Positions 28,415 to 36,724 of a stretch of 64,000 nt of DNA are shown here, piece after piece. Source of the DNA: Komagataeibacter nataicola. Its GTDB lineage: Bacteria; Pseudomonadota; Alphaproteobacteria; Acetobacterales; Acetobacteraceae. The stretch is from positions 62,001-126,000 of the forward strand of contig NZ_NIRT01000002.1 in the NCBI RefSeq assembly GCF_003207795.1, in the 5' to 3' direction. The stretch's first letter is position 1. Each line of letters starts with the position of its first letter. Under the pieces are notes generated by a model. That model saw only the letters and a program-made list of their open reading frames with translations. It was not told the origin of the DNA and did not search any database. A program made the translations under genes and the position numbers.

Positions 28415-28597
28415 GTGCTAGCCTCGGTATGTTCGGATGAAACGGACTACCTGCTTTATCTCCCTGCCCGAAGCCGGTTTCCTGTCTGGTCGGAAAACAA
28501 GCGCCGCCCGCGCTTTTTGCCGGTTACATTCAGAAAGCCTGCCCGGACGGAAAGTTGCAGCGGCGGCGTCCTGAATTCGAAACCGTTAGTTTTCTGA
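28415..28597 (+). CDS. Possible small upstream reading frame before adhA
   Basis: A GTG at 28415 follows AGGAGA by 5 bases and opens a 60-codon frame whose TGA stop (28595-28597) overlaps the adhA ribosome site. The peptide (MLASVCSDETDYLL...) has no recognisable domain. Its third codon positions are much less GC-rich than those of adhA, which argues against a conserved protein. It may be a leader affecting adhA translation, or chance. Confidence 0.2.
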   Translation: MLASVCSDETDYLLYLPARSRFPVWSENKRRPRFLPVTFRKPARTESCSGGVLNSKPLVF

Positions 28598-28608
28598 GGA
28601 CATCACAT

Positions 28609-30831
28609 ATGATTTCTGCCGTTTTCGGAAAAAGACGTTCTCTGAGCAGAACGCTTACAGCCGGAACGATATGTGCGGCTCTCATCTCGGGCTATGCCAC
28701 CATGGCATCCGCGGATGACGGGCAGGGCGCCACGGGGGAAGCGATCATCCATGCGGATGACCATCCCGGCGACTGGATGACCTATGGCCGCACCTATTCT
28801 GAACAGCGCTACAGCCCGCTGGATCAGATCAACCGTTCCAATGTTGGTAACCTCAAGCTGGCCTGGTATCTCGACCTCGATACCAACCGTGGCCAGGAAG
28901 GCACGCCGCTGGTTGTCAATGGCATCATGTATGCCACCACCAACTGGAGCATGATGAAGGCCGTTGATGGCGCCACCGGCAAGCTGCTGTGGTCGTATGA
29001 CCCGCGCGTGCCCGGCAACATCGCCGACAAGGGCTGCTGCGACACGGTCAACCGTGGCGCCGCCTACTGGAATGGCAAGGTCTATTTCGGCACGTTCGAT
29101 GGCCGCCTGATCGCGCTTGACGCCAAGACCGGCAAGCTGGTCTGGAGCGTGAACACCATCCCGCCCGAGGCGGAGCTGGGCAAGCAGCGTTCCTACACGG
29201 TTGATGGCGCACCGCGCATCGCCAAGGGCCGCGTAATCATCGGTAACGGTGGTTCCGAGTTCGGCGCGCGTGGCTTCGTCTCCGCGTTCGATGCCGAGAC
29301 CGGCAAGCTGGACTGGCGCTTCTTCACGGTTCCGAACCCCAAGAACGAGCCGGACCACGCCGCCTCCGACAGCGTGCTGATGAACAAGGCCTACCAGACC
29401 TGGAGCCCGACCGGCGCCTGGACCCGCCAGGGTGGCGGCGGCACGGTGTGGGATTCCATCGTGTATGACCCCGTGTCCGATCTGGTCTACCTGGGCGTGG
29501 GCAACGGTTCGCCGTGGAACTACAAGTACCGCTCGGAAGGCAAGGGCGATAACCTGTTCCTGGGCAGCATCGTCGCACTGAAGCCGGAAACCGGCGAATA
29601 CGTCTGGCATTTCCAGGAAACGCCGATGGACCAGTGGGACTTCACCTCGGTCCAGCAGATCATGACGGTTGACCTGCCGATCAACGGTGAGACCCGCCAC
29701 GTGATCGTTCATGCGCCGAAGAACGGCTTCTTCTACATCATTGATGCGAAGACCGGCGAGTTCATCTCGGGCAAGAACTATGTCTATGTAAACTGGGCCA
29801 GTGGCCTCGACCCCAAGACCGGTCGCCCCATCTACAACCCCGATGCGCTCTATACGCTTACGGGCAAGGACTGGTACGGCATTCCGGGTGACCTTGGCGG
29901 CCATAACTTCGCGGCCATGGCGTACAGCCCCAAGACCGGGCTGGTCTACATCCCCGCGCAGCAGGTTCCGTTCCTTTACACCAACCAGGTCGGTGGCTTC
30001 ACGCCGCATCCCGACAGCTGGAACCTTGGTCTGGACATGAACAAGGTCGGCATCCCCGACTCCCCCGAAGCCAAGCAGGCCTTCGTGAAGGACCTGAAGG
30101 GCTGGATCGTGGCCTGGGATCCGAAGACGCAGGCTGAAGCCTGGCGCGTGGACCACAAGGGCCCGTGGAACGGCGGCATTCTGGCAACGGGCGGCGATCT
30201 GCTGTTCCAGGGCCTGGCGAATGGCGAATTCCATGCCTATGACGCGACGAACGGTTCCGACCTGTTCCACTTCGCGGCGGATAGCGGCATCATCGCTCCC
30301 CCCGTGTCCTACCTTGGCAGCGACAAGAAGCAGTATGTCGCGGTTGAAGTGGGCTGGGGCGGCATCTATCCGTTCTTCCTCGGTGGCCTTGCCCGCACCA
30401 GCGGCTGGACCGTCAACCACTCGCGCATCATTGCCTTCTCGCTTGATGGCAAGTCGGGCCCGCTGCCCAAGCAGAATGACCAGGGCTTCCTGCCCGTCAA
30501 GCCGCCGGCACAGTTCGACAGCAAGCGCACCGATAACGGCTACTTCCAGTTCCAGACCTATTGCGCCGCCTGCCATGGCGACAATGCTGAAGGTGCTGGT
30601 GTGCTGCCTGACCTGCGCTGGTCCGGGTCCATCCGCCACGAGGATGCGTTCTACAATGTTGTCGGCCGCGGCGCCCTTACCGCCTACGGTATGGATCGCT
30701 TCGACAGCAGCATGAACCCCACCGAGATCGAGGATATCCGCCAGTTCCTGATCAAGCGTGCGAACGAGACCTATCAGAGGGAAGTTGATGCCCGGAAGAA
30801 CGCTGCCGGTATTCCCGAGCAGCAGCCATAA
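28609..30831 (+). CDS. adhA: PQQ-dependent alcohol dehydrogenase, large subunit
   Basis: Periplasmic quinohaemoprotein subunit that oxidises ethanol to acetaldehyde and passes electrons to the AdhB haems and on to ubiquinone. The 740 residues start with a signal peptide cleaved after MASA (about residue 35), giving DDGQGAT. An eight-bladed PQQ propeller follows, with the vicinal disulfide cysteines 143-144 (KGCCDTV), W-motifs such as GKLLWSYD and GKLVWSVN, and a C-terminal cytochrome c domain with CAACH at 652-656. GAGGACATCACAT precedes the ATG at 28609. The sequence is very close, from memory, to AdhA of Komagataeibacter europaeus. The third small subunit gene is not in the window. Confidence 0.98.
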   Translation: MISAVFGKRRSLSRTLTAGTICAALISGYATMASADDGQGATGEAIIHADDHPGDWMTYGRTYSEQRYSPLDQINRSNVGNLKLAWYLDLDTNRGQEGTPLVVNGIMYATTNWSMMKAVDGATGKLLWSYDPRVPGNIADKGCCDTVNRGAAYWNGKVYFGTFDGRLIALDAKTGKLVWSVNTIPPEAELGKQRSYTVDGAPRIAKGRVIIGNGGSEFGARGFVSAFDAETGKLDWRFFTVPNPKNEPDHAASDSVLMNKAYQTWSPTGAWTRQGGGGTVWDSIVYDPVSDLVYLGVGNGSPWNYKYRSEGKGDNLFLGSIVALKPETGEYVWHFQETPMDQWDFTSVQQIMTVDLPINGETRHVIVHAPKNGFFYIIDAKTGEFISGKNYVYVNWASGLDPKTGRPIYNPDALYTLTGKDWYGIPGDLGGHNFAAMAYSPKTGLVYIPAQQVPFLYTNQVGGFTPHPDSWNLGLDMNKVGIPDSPEAKQAFVKDLKGWIVAWDPKTQAEAWRVDHKGPWNGGILATGGDLLFQGLANGEFHAYDATNGSDLFHFAADSGIIAPPVSYLGSDKKQYVAVEVGWGGIYPFFLGGLARTSGWTVNHSRIIAFSLDGKSGPLPKQNDQGFLPVKPPAQFDSKRTDNGYFQFQTYCAACHGDNAEGAGVLPDLRWSGSIRHEDAFYNVVGRGALTAYGMDRFDSSMNPTEIEDIRQFLIKRANETYQREVDARKNAAGIPEQQP

Positions 30832-30884
30832 TCTCCCGGTTTTGACAATTTTTCGCATCAACGCGACGCATGATGGTGAACATA

Positions 30885-32291
30885 ATGATCAACAGGCTTA
30901 AGGTGACATTCAGCGCGGCAGCGTTTAGTCTGCTGGCAGGGACGGCATTGGCACAGACGCCAGATGCCGACCCCGCGCTGGTCCAGAAAGGGGCGTATGT
31001 CGCACGACTGGGTGACTGCGTAGCATGTCACACCGCCCTCCATGGGCAGTCGTATGCAGGCGGGCTTGAAATCAAGAGCCCGATCGGCACGATCTATTCC
31101 ACAAACATTACACCGGACCCCACCTACGGTATCGGTCGCTACACCTTCGCCGAATTCGACGAAGCGGTGCGCCACGGTATCCGCAAGGATGGTTCCACGC
31201 TGTATCCGGCCATGCCGTATCCTTCCTTCTCGCGTATGACGAAGGAAGACATGCAGGCGCTGTATGCATACTTCATGCATGGGGTTAAGCCGGTCGCACA
31301 GCCTGACAAGCAGCCGGACATTTCCTGGCCGATGTCGATGCGCTGGCCGCTGGGCATCTGGCGCATGATGTTCTCGCCCTCGCCCAAGGACTTCACCCCC
31401 GCCCCCGGCACCGATGCCGATGTGGCCCGTGGTGACTACCTGGTAACGGGTCCGGGGCATTGCGGCGCGTGCCATACGCCGCGCGGCTTCGCCATGCAGG
31501 AAAAGGCGCTCGATGCTTCGGGTGGGCCTGACTTCCTGTCCGGTGGCGCACCGATCGACAACTGGGTTGCGCCGAGCCTGCGTAACGACCCGGTCGTGGG
31601 TCTGGGCCGCTGGTCGGAAGATGACATCTACACCTTCCTCAAGTCCGGCCGTATCGACCACTCCGCCGTGTTCGGTGGCATGGGCGATGTGGTGGCATGG
31701 AGCACCCAGTACTTCACCGATGACGATCTGCACGCCATCGCGAAGTACCTGAAGAGCCTGCCGCCGGTGCCGCCTTCACAGGGCAACTACACATACGATC
31801 CGTCCACCGCGACGGCCCTGAACTCTGGCAACACCGCCAGCATGCCGGGTGCTGATACGTATGTGAAGGAATGCGCCATCTGTCACCGCAACGACGGTGG
31901 TGGCGTGGCCCGCATGTTCCCGCCGCTGGCTGGCAACCCGGTTGTCGTGACCGAGAACCCGACCTCGCTGGTGAACGTGATCGCTCATGGTGGCGTGCTG
32001 CCGCCGAGCAACTGGGCACCTTCCGCGGTGGCCATGCCGGGCTACAGCAACTCGCTGTCCGCCCAGCAGATCGCCGATGTGGTCAACTTCATCCGCACCA
32101 GCTGGGGCAACAAGGCGCCGGGCACCGTTACGGCAGCCGACGTGACCAAGCTGCGTGACACCGGCGCTCCGGTTTCCAGCTCCGGCTGGAACAGCATGAG
32201 CAGCGGCTGGTCGGTGTTCCTGCCGCAGCCTTACGGCTCGGGCTGGACGTTTGCACCGCAGACGCACACCGGTCAGGACGCCGCGCAGTAA
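30885..32291 (+). CDS. adhB: Alcohol dehydrogenase cytochrome c subunit
   Basis: Membrane-bound tri-haem cytochrome c that docks AdhA to the membrane and reduces ubiquinone. With the start at 30885 the protein has 468 residues, a signal peptide ending ALA (about 23), and haem sites CVACH (45-49), CGACH (193-197) and CAICH (330-334). ATGs at 30870 and 30873 are in frame and would add five or four residues; none has a good ribosome site, so coupling with adhA, 53 bases upstream, is likely. The sequence matches Komagataeibacter AdhB as I recall it. Confidence 0.97.
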   Translation: MINRLKVTFSAAAFSLLAGTALAQTPDADPALVQKGAYVARLGDCVACHTALHGQSYAGGLEIKSPIGTIYSTNITPDPTYGIGRYTFAEFDEAVRHGIRKDGSTLYPAMPYPSFSRMTKEDMQALYAYFMHGVKPVAQPDKQPDISWPMSMRWPLGIWRMMFSPSPKDFTPAPGTDADVARGDYLVTGPGHCGACHTPRGFAMQEKALDASGGPDFLSGGAPIDNWVAPSLRNDPVVGLGRWSEDDIYTFLKSGRIDHSAVFGGMGDVVAWSTQYFTDDDLHAIAKYLKSLPPVPPSQGNYTYDPSTATALNSGNTASMPGADTYVKECAICHRNDGGGVARMFPPLAGNPVVVTENPTSLVNVIAHGGVLPPSNWAPSAVAMPGYSNSLSAQQIADVVNFIRTSWGNKAPGTVTAADVTKLRDTGAPVSSSGWNSMSSGWSVFLPQPYGSGWTFAPQTHTGQDAAQ

Positions 32292-32348
32292 CATTGCGGC
32301 AGGGGTGGCCTTTTCTGTCAGGCCGCCTCACCCTGATACGCACTACGG

Positions 32349-32382
32349 AAAACCGCCATGGGCTTATGTCCATGGCGGTTTT
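32349..32382 (+). terminator. Terminator of adhAB
   Basis: AAAACCGCCATG and CATGGCGGTTTT form a perfect 12-bp stem around a 10-base loop, 57 bases after the adhB stop, followed by CTTAT. A run of T is inside the stem end. Confidence 0.88.
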
Positions 32383-32436
32383 CTTATGTACGGCAATCCC
32401 GCACACTGCTTTCTTTCAGCTGGAGGGAGATTTCGC

Positions 32437-33141
32437 ATGCAGCGCATCGTTGTCCTGACCGGGGCGGGCATCAGCCAGGAATCGGGTCTCCAGACCTTTC
32501 GCGGGCCAGATGGGTTATGGAACCATGAACGGATCGAGGATATCTGCACGCCGCAGGGCTTCGCGCGCGACCCGCTGCGGGTGGACCGGTTCTATAACGG
32601 CCTGCGCGCCCAGCTCCCCACCGTGCACCCCAATGCCGCGCACAAGGCGCTTGCCACACTCGAACAGGCCGGACGTAACGGCAAATGGCCAGGTCACCTC
32701 ACCATCATCACGCAGAATATCGATGACCTGCATGAACGCGCGGGAAGCCGGAACGTGATTCACATGCATGGCGAACTGCTGCGCCTGCGCTGCACCCACT
32801 GCCACGCCACCCCTGTATGGAAAACCGACTGCTACCCCCATACACCCTGCCCTGATTGCGGCGCGGCGGGGCTTCGGCCCGATATCGTCTGGTTTGGGGA
32901 AATGCCTTACCATATGGAGGCCATAGCCCGGCAGCTTGAGGCCTGTGACCTGTTCGTGGCCATTGGCACCTCCGGCGTGGTCTATCCGGCAGCAGGATTT
33001 GTGGACAGCGTAGCGGACCATGCCGATACGATGCTGTTCAACCTCGAGGCCCCAGCGGGCCGCAGCGCCTTTGACCAGACCATTCTCGGGCCTGCCACAA
33101 GCACGGTTCCGGCATGGACACGCGACCTGCTGGAAGCGTAA
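32437..33141 (+). CDS. cobB: NAD-dependent protein deacylase (sirtuin)
   Basis: Removes acetyl or succinyl groups from lysines of proteins using NAD, for example reactivating acetyl-CoA synthetase. The 234 residues have GAGIS (9-13), TFRG, QNIDDLHERAG and HMHGELL with the catalytic histidine, plus a zinc site of four cysteines (CTHC ... CPDC). PDIVWFGE and GTSGVVYPAAGF complete the Rossmann fold. GGAGGGAG precedes the ATG. In a bacterium that produces acetate, control of protein acetylation is a plausible setting; that is inference. Confidence 0.92.
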   Translation: MQRIVVLTGAGISQESGLQTFRGPDGLWNHERIEDICTPQGFARDPLRVDRFYNGLRAQLPTVHPNAAHKALATLEQAGRNGKWPGHLTIITQNIDDLHERAGSRNVIHMHGELLRLRCTHCHATPVWKTDCYPHTPCPDCGAAGLRPDIVWFGEMPYHMEAIARQLEACDLFVAIGTSGVVYPAAGFVDSVADHADTMLFNLEAPAGRSAFDQTILGPATSTVPAWTRDLLEA

Positions 33142-33151
33142 AGGCAGCCCC

Positions 33152-33763
33152 ATGGCCGAAACCCTTGAAGACCTGCTGTGCGCCATCCGCGCCTGCCAGA
33201 CCTGCGCGGCACACCTGCCGCTTGGCCCCCGCCCGGTGCTTCATGTTTCGCGCACGGCGCGGCTGCTTATTGCCAGCCAGGCGCCGGGCACGCGCGTGCA
33301 TGAAACCGGGCAGTCCTTCAATGATGCCTCGGGCGACCGGCTGCGGGGCTGGATGGGGGTGGACCGCGCCACGTTCTATGATTCCAGCCGCATTGCGCTG
33401 GTGCCCATGGGCCTGTGCTATCCCGGCCGCCTGCCCAAGGGCGGTGACTGCCCGCCCCGGCCGGAATGCGCGCCGCAGTGGCGGGAACGCATCATGGCGC
33501 AGATGCCCGCCCTTGAACTGACGCTGGTGGTGGGCAGCTACGCCCAGCTTCATATTCTGGGCAAGGGAAAGGTGAGCGAGCGCTGCCTCGACTTCCGCCA
33601 CTATCTGCCGCGCTACTTCCCCCTGCCCCACCCTTCATGGCGCACGGGGGCGTGGGAGCGGCGGACACCGCAATTCGGCACGGATGTACTGCCTGCGTTA
33701 CGCGCCTGCGTGCGGGCCGTGCTTGATGGACGACCCGTGCCTGAAATCGCCCCGCTGGCGTGA
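33152..33763 (+). CDS. Uracil-DNA glycosylase family protein
   Basis: A 203-residue member of the uracil-DNA glycosylase superfamily, close to families 4/5. The active-site-like motif is LLIASQAPGTRVHETG, followed by VPMGLCYPG and the HPSW motif in PLPHPSWRTGAW. Cysteines in ACQTC near the N-terminus and in CPPRPEC could hold an iron-sulfur cluster, as in families 4 and 5, but the spacing is not identical. Activity on uracil is not proven for this subgroup. It starts 10 bases after cobB and is likely co-transcribed. Confidence 0.82.
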   Translation: MAETLEDLLCAIRACQTCAAHLPLGPRPVLHVSRTARLLIASQAPGTRVHETGQSFNDASGDRLRGWMGVDRATFYDSSRIALVPMGLCYPGRLPKGGDCPPRPECAPQWRERIMAQMPALELTLVVGSYAQLHILGKGKVSERCLDFRHYLPRYFPLPHPSWRTGAWERRTPQFGTDVLPALRACVRAVLDGRPVPEIAPLA

Positions 33764-33782
33764 TGGGAAAATGAACGGTCCC

Positions 33783-33850
33783 GGATGCTGCCTTTTTTCA
33801 AGCTGGCAGCATTCTTCGATGCTGTTTGAAAAACGCTTCAAAGAACGTTT
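33783..33850 (-). repeat. Degenerate copy of the intergenic hairpin element
   Basis: TGCTGCCTTTTTT/GGCAGCA and a weaker CTTCGATGCTGTTTGAAAAACGCTTC hairpin are arranged as in the reverse complement of 58118-58204. It begins 20 bases after the UDG-family stop and ends at the stop codon of convergent marC. Confidence 0.7.
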
Positions 33851-34577
33851 AACCCGCCATCGTCATGACGGCATGCGCGGTCTGCAGCACCACGCCCTGC
33901 ACGCCCGTAACCAGGATCTGCACGCCAATCGAGAGCAGGATCAGCGCGGCGAGCCGCGAGACAATGCGCGTGCCGGTCGTGCCGAGCAGGTACAGCAACT
34001 GCTCGGCATAGGCATAGGCCGCCCAGACAATCCCCGCCACCAACACCGCCGCAATCGACAGCACGCCGTAGAATACGATGTGGTTGCCCGCAGGCGGCCC
34101 CTCCGAGCCGAGTGCAATGGCCACCGCAATCGTGCCGGGGCCAACGGTAAAGGGCATGGTCAGCGGAAAGAACGCCTGCCCCATCAGGTTGGCCGCCTGC
34201 GTGCTGCCACTGGCCTGGGCCTGCTTGCGGGCTTCCTCCGTCTCGGGGGCCTGTAGCAGCGACCACGCCCGCACCGCCACCACCAGTCCGCCTGCAATGC
34301 GCAGGGCATCGATGGTGATGCCAAAGAACGACAGCACCAGCCCCCCGATCCAGATCGAGGCCAGCATCAGCATGGCGGAATAGAACGCCACCTGCCCTGC
34401 CAGCGCCACGCAGGTGCGGCGGTCATGCCCCGCCGTAACCTGGGCAAAGATCAGCGCCGCCCCCAGCGGATTGACAATGGAGAACAGCGCCGGAAACGCC
34501 ATGAGGAACGCACCCGACAGGCTGGGCAGGCCCACCACGGTGGAAAAATGCGTGAGCAGCCCCGCATGGGCGGTCAT
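33849..34577 (-). CDS. MarC family (UPF0056) membrane protein
   Basis: Six-helix inner-membrane protein of 242 residues. ALFSIVNPLGAALIFAQVTAG and QAFFPLTMPFTVGPGTIAVAIAL are the two family signature regions, around residues 30 and 130. Once linked to multiple antibiotic resistance, the family's true role is unknown. AAAGGAAGC precedes the ATG. It follows the mprF-like gene by 34 bases on the same strand, so it is probably the last gene of lysK-mprF-marC. Confidence 0.9.
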   Translation of the reverse strand: MTAHAGLLTHFSTVVGLPSLSGAFLMAFPALFSIVNPLGAALIFAQVTAGHDRRTCVALAGQVAFYSAMLMLASIWIGGLVLSFFGITIDALRIAGGLVVAVRAWSLLQAPETEEARKQAQASGSTQAANLMGQAFFPLTMPFTVGPGTIAVAIALGSEGPPAGNHIVFYGVLSIAAVLVAGIVWAAYAYAEQLLYLLGTTGTRIVSRLAALILLSIGVQILVTGVQGVVLQTAHAVMTMAG

Positions 34578-34611
34578 GAGCGGCTTCCTTTACGCCACAC
34601 GGCAGACGCCC

Positions 34612-36714
34612 TTAGCACCCGGCCTGCCCCAGCGGCGCGAAGGCCTTGTCCATCAGCGTGCGGATCATGTTCAGGTCATCCGCGCCAGCACACAGAAAAC
34701 ACGGGTGCAGCGGCGCGCCTTCTTCTGTCAGGGGCCACGGTGTCAGGCCCAGTTCGTTATAGACCGCAAGCATGCTGGTGCCGACATGCCAGAAAGCGGG
34801 CTGGCAGCCCTCCTGCACCGCAAGGTCGCGCAGCCACCATATGGCCGATGTGCAGTCATCCGCATGGCCCGCCGGGTCACCCAGCCCGACCAGATACGGC
34901 CCCAGCCGCACGAAGGGCAGCAGCGCCTGCCGCCGTGCCCCCGGTATCAGCCCCGAAGGCGCAGGCGTGACCTGGCCCACCCCATCAAGCGCATGGTCAA
35001 GCGCGCGGTAACGGGCCTGGCCCTGCTTGTTCCATGGCAGCACATGAATGCGCCCCGGCCGCACCAGGCGCACGATCATGACCAGCCCCAGCATGACCGC
35101 GAGCCCCAGTGTCCACTGTGCAATGCCCGGACGGGTGGCGAAAAGCATGATCTCCCACCAGCTTCCTCCCGCCGAATCATGCGGGCCCGCCAGCACCAGC
35201 ACCACGACCGAACTGATAAGCAGCACCAGGGAGAGAATGGTCTGCGAGGAAAGCGGCTCGCTCATGATCCGCGCATGGCGGTAATAGGAACCACGGAAGG
35301 GTGCGATCAGCAGGCACACCAGCATGAGCAGGCCCGGCACCGCCATGGGGGAGTCGCGCAGCAGCGTCAGGGCGCAGGCCCCTGCCAGCAGCACGATCGT
35401 CGCCTTCCACGCCAGCGTCACGCGCTGCGAAAGCCCGATGCCCAGCCCGATCAGCGCCACGCCAATCAGCGAGAGCAGATAGTCCCCCACCATGGCGAAG
35501 AATGGTTGCAGGCGACCCGCGTTCAGCCAGTTTTCGGGGTCGAGCAGGGTCAGCGCCAGCAGCAGCCCGCCGCATAGCGAGACCGCGCCGGTGGCCACCG
35601 CCACGGAAAAATCAGCCTCGCTTTCACGGATAACCTGACTGGGCCTGCCGGGCCGCGGGCCACGCAGCGGGCTGCCCGTGCTCGCCTTGCGCGCAAGAGC
35701 CGCATCACCACGCAGGAACAGTTCATGCGCCGCGAACATGATGCCAGCCACGAAGAGCGGCACGATGTAATAGAACAGGCGGAAGATCAGGATGGCCGTG
35801 ACAATGCGCGTGGCGGGCACGTAGGCGCCGAGTGCAAGCATCATCGTGCCGTCAAACACGCCCAGCCCCCCGGGCACGCTGGCCACCAGCCCCGCAGTGT
35901 AGGAGGCGATGTAGATGGCCAGGAACGTGCCGTAATCCAGTCCGGGTGCAACAGGCAGGAAGGTGTAGGCGATGGCCGCCGTCGCCGCGACCTCGAGCGC
36001 CGCAACGAGGGTCTGCATCACCGCCATGCCGGCGGAAGGAAAAGTGACCTGCCAGCGCCAGATCCTGATCTCGTTCACGTAGCGACCGGCCACGACATAG
36101 CCAGCCACGCCCGCCCACAACACACAGCCCACCAGCCGCATCATGGGCGAGGGCAGCGCATGGCCGATAAAGGGCACCGTGCCCGGCTCAAGCACCAGCA
36201 CGCTGCCGATCAGCACCGCCGCCCCGAGCAGGTAGGTGGCCGAACAGAACGCAATGATCTGCGCGACCTCAAAGGGCTTCAGCCCCCAGTTGCCATACAG
36301 CCTGAAGCGTACCGCAGCACCCGAAATGGCGGAAAACCCGAGGTTATGCGACAGCACATAGGAACAGAACGCCGCAAACGCCGTGCGCCGGAAGGCCAGC
36401 TTGCAGCCCACCTGCCGCACGGCCAGCCAGTCATAGAAAGACAGCACCAGATAGGACAGCAGCGTAAACCCCGCCCCCGCCCACAGCGTGGTGGACGGGA
36501 TGGTGAGCAGCGCGTGACTGATGTCCTGCCAGTGCAGGGTGCGCACCTCGCGCTGCACCACGATCACGGCACCCACCAGCAACAGCAGCCCCAGCACATG
36601 CGGCAGGTGGCGCAGCAGCGCGTTGCGGCGGCGCGCGGGCGTCAGGCCTACCCCGGTGGGCCCATCATCATCAGGATGGGCAGGCGTTGCGTCTTGGGTC
36701 GGACGTTCAGCCAT
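34612..36714 (-). CDS. MprF-like phosphatidylglycerol lysyltransferase with short synthase domain
   Basis: MprF proteins attach lysine from Lys-tRNA to phosphatidylglycerol and flip the product outward. The 700 residues have an N-terminal flippase region of about 14 helices (SHNLGFSAISGAAVRFRLYG, VPGGLGVFDGTM) and a further helical block up to about 575. The DUF2156 synthase domain begins near 590 (RALLPFVRLGPYLVGLGDPAG by similarity) but ends after only about 110 residues. Typical MprF proteins have about 840-860 residues with two GNAT folds, so most of the catalytic part is absent. marC begins 34 bases later, leaving no room for a frameshifted remainder. Located 10 bases after lysK. Confidence 0.8.
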   Translation of the reverse strand: MAERPTQDATPAHPDDDGPTGVGLTPARRRNALLRHLPHVLGLLLLVGAVIVVQREVRTLHWQDISHALLTIPSTTLWAGAGFTLLSYLVLSFYDWLAVRQVGCKLAFRRTAFAAFCSYVLSHNLGFSAISGAAVRFRLYGNWGLKPFEVAQIIAFCSATYLLGAAVLIGSVLVLEPGTVPFIGHALPSPMMRLVGCVLWAGVAGYVVAGRYVNEIRIWRWQVTFPSAGMAVMQTLVAALEVAATAAIAYTFLPVAPGLDYGTFLAIYIASYTAGLVASVPGGLGVFDGTMMLALGAYVPATRIVTAILIFRLFYYIVPLFVAGIMFAAHELFLRGDAALARKASTGSPLRGPRPGRPSQVIRESEADFSVAVATGAVSLCGGLLLALTLLDPENWLNAGRLQPFFAMVGDYLLSLIGVALIGLGIGLSQRVTLAWKATIVLLAGACALTLLRDSPMAVPGLLMLVCLLIAPFRGSYYRHARIMSEPLSSQTILSLVLLISSVVVLVLAGPHDSAGGSWWEIMLFATRPGIAQWTLGLAVMLGLVMIVRLVRPGRIHVLPWNKQGQARYRALDHALDGVGQVTPAPSGLIPGARRQALLPFVRLGPYLVGLGDPAGHADDCTSAIWWLRDLAVQEGCQPAFWHVGTSMLAVYNELGLTPWPLTEEGAPLHPCFLCAGADDLNMIRTLMDKAFAPLGQAGC

Positions 36715-36724
36715 GGGCAGGCCC

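Larger units (their letters stand above)
28147..28608 (+). promoter_or_regulatory. 462-bp control region of adhAB
   Basis: AT-rich non-coding stretch between thpR and adhA. It contains GGTGA-CCGTT-TCACC at 28185-28199, an ATTCATGAAT palindrome near 28213, the strong 28373-28402 inverted repeat and a possible small reading frame (28415-28597). No clear sigma-70 promoter could be fixed by eye. The adhA ribosome site GAGGA is at about 28596-28600. Confidence 0.6.

Noticed and set aside
28603..30861. 752-codon open frame on the minus strand through adhA
   Set aside because: It mirrors the adhA coding sequence exactly, has no domain and no ribosome site; it comes from the codon bias of adhA.
34578..34611. 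Frameshift that would hide the rest of the MprF synthase domain
   Set aside because: Only 34 bases separate the stop from the marC start, so the missing 150 or more residues cannot be encoded there.
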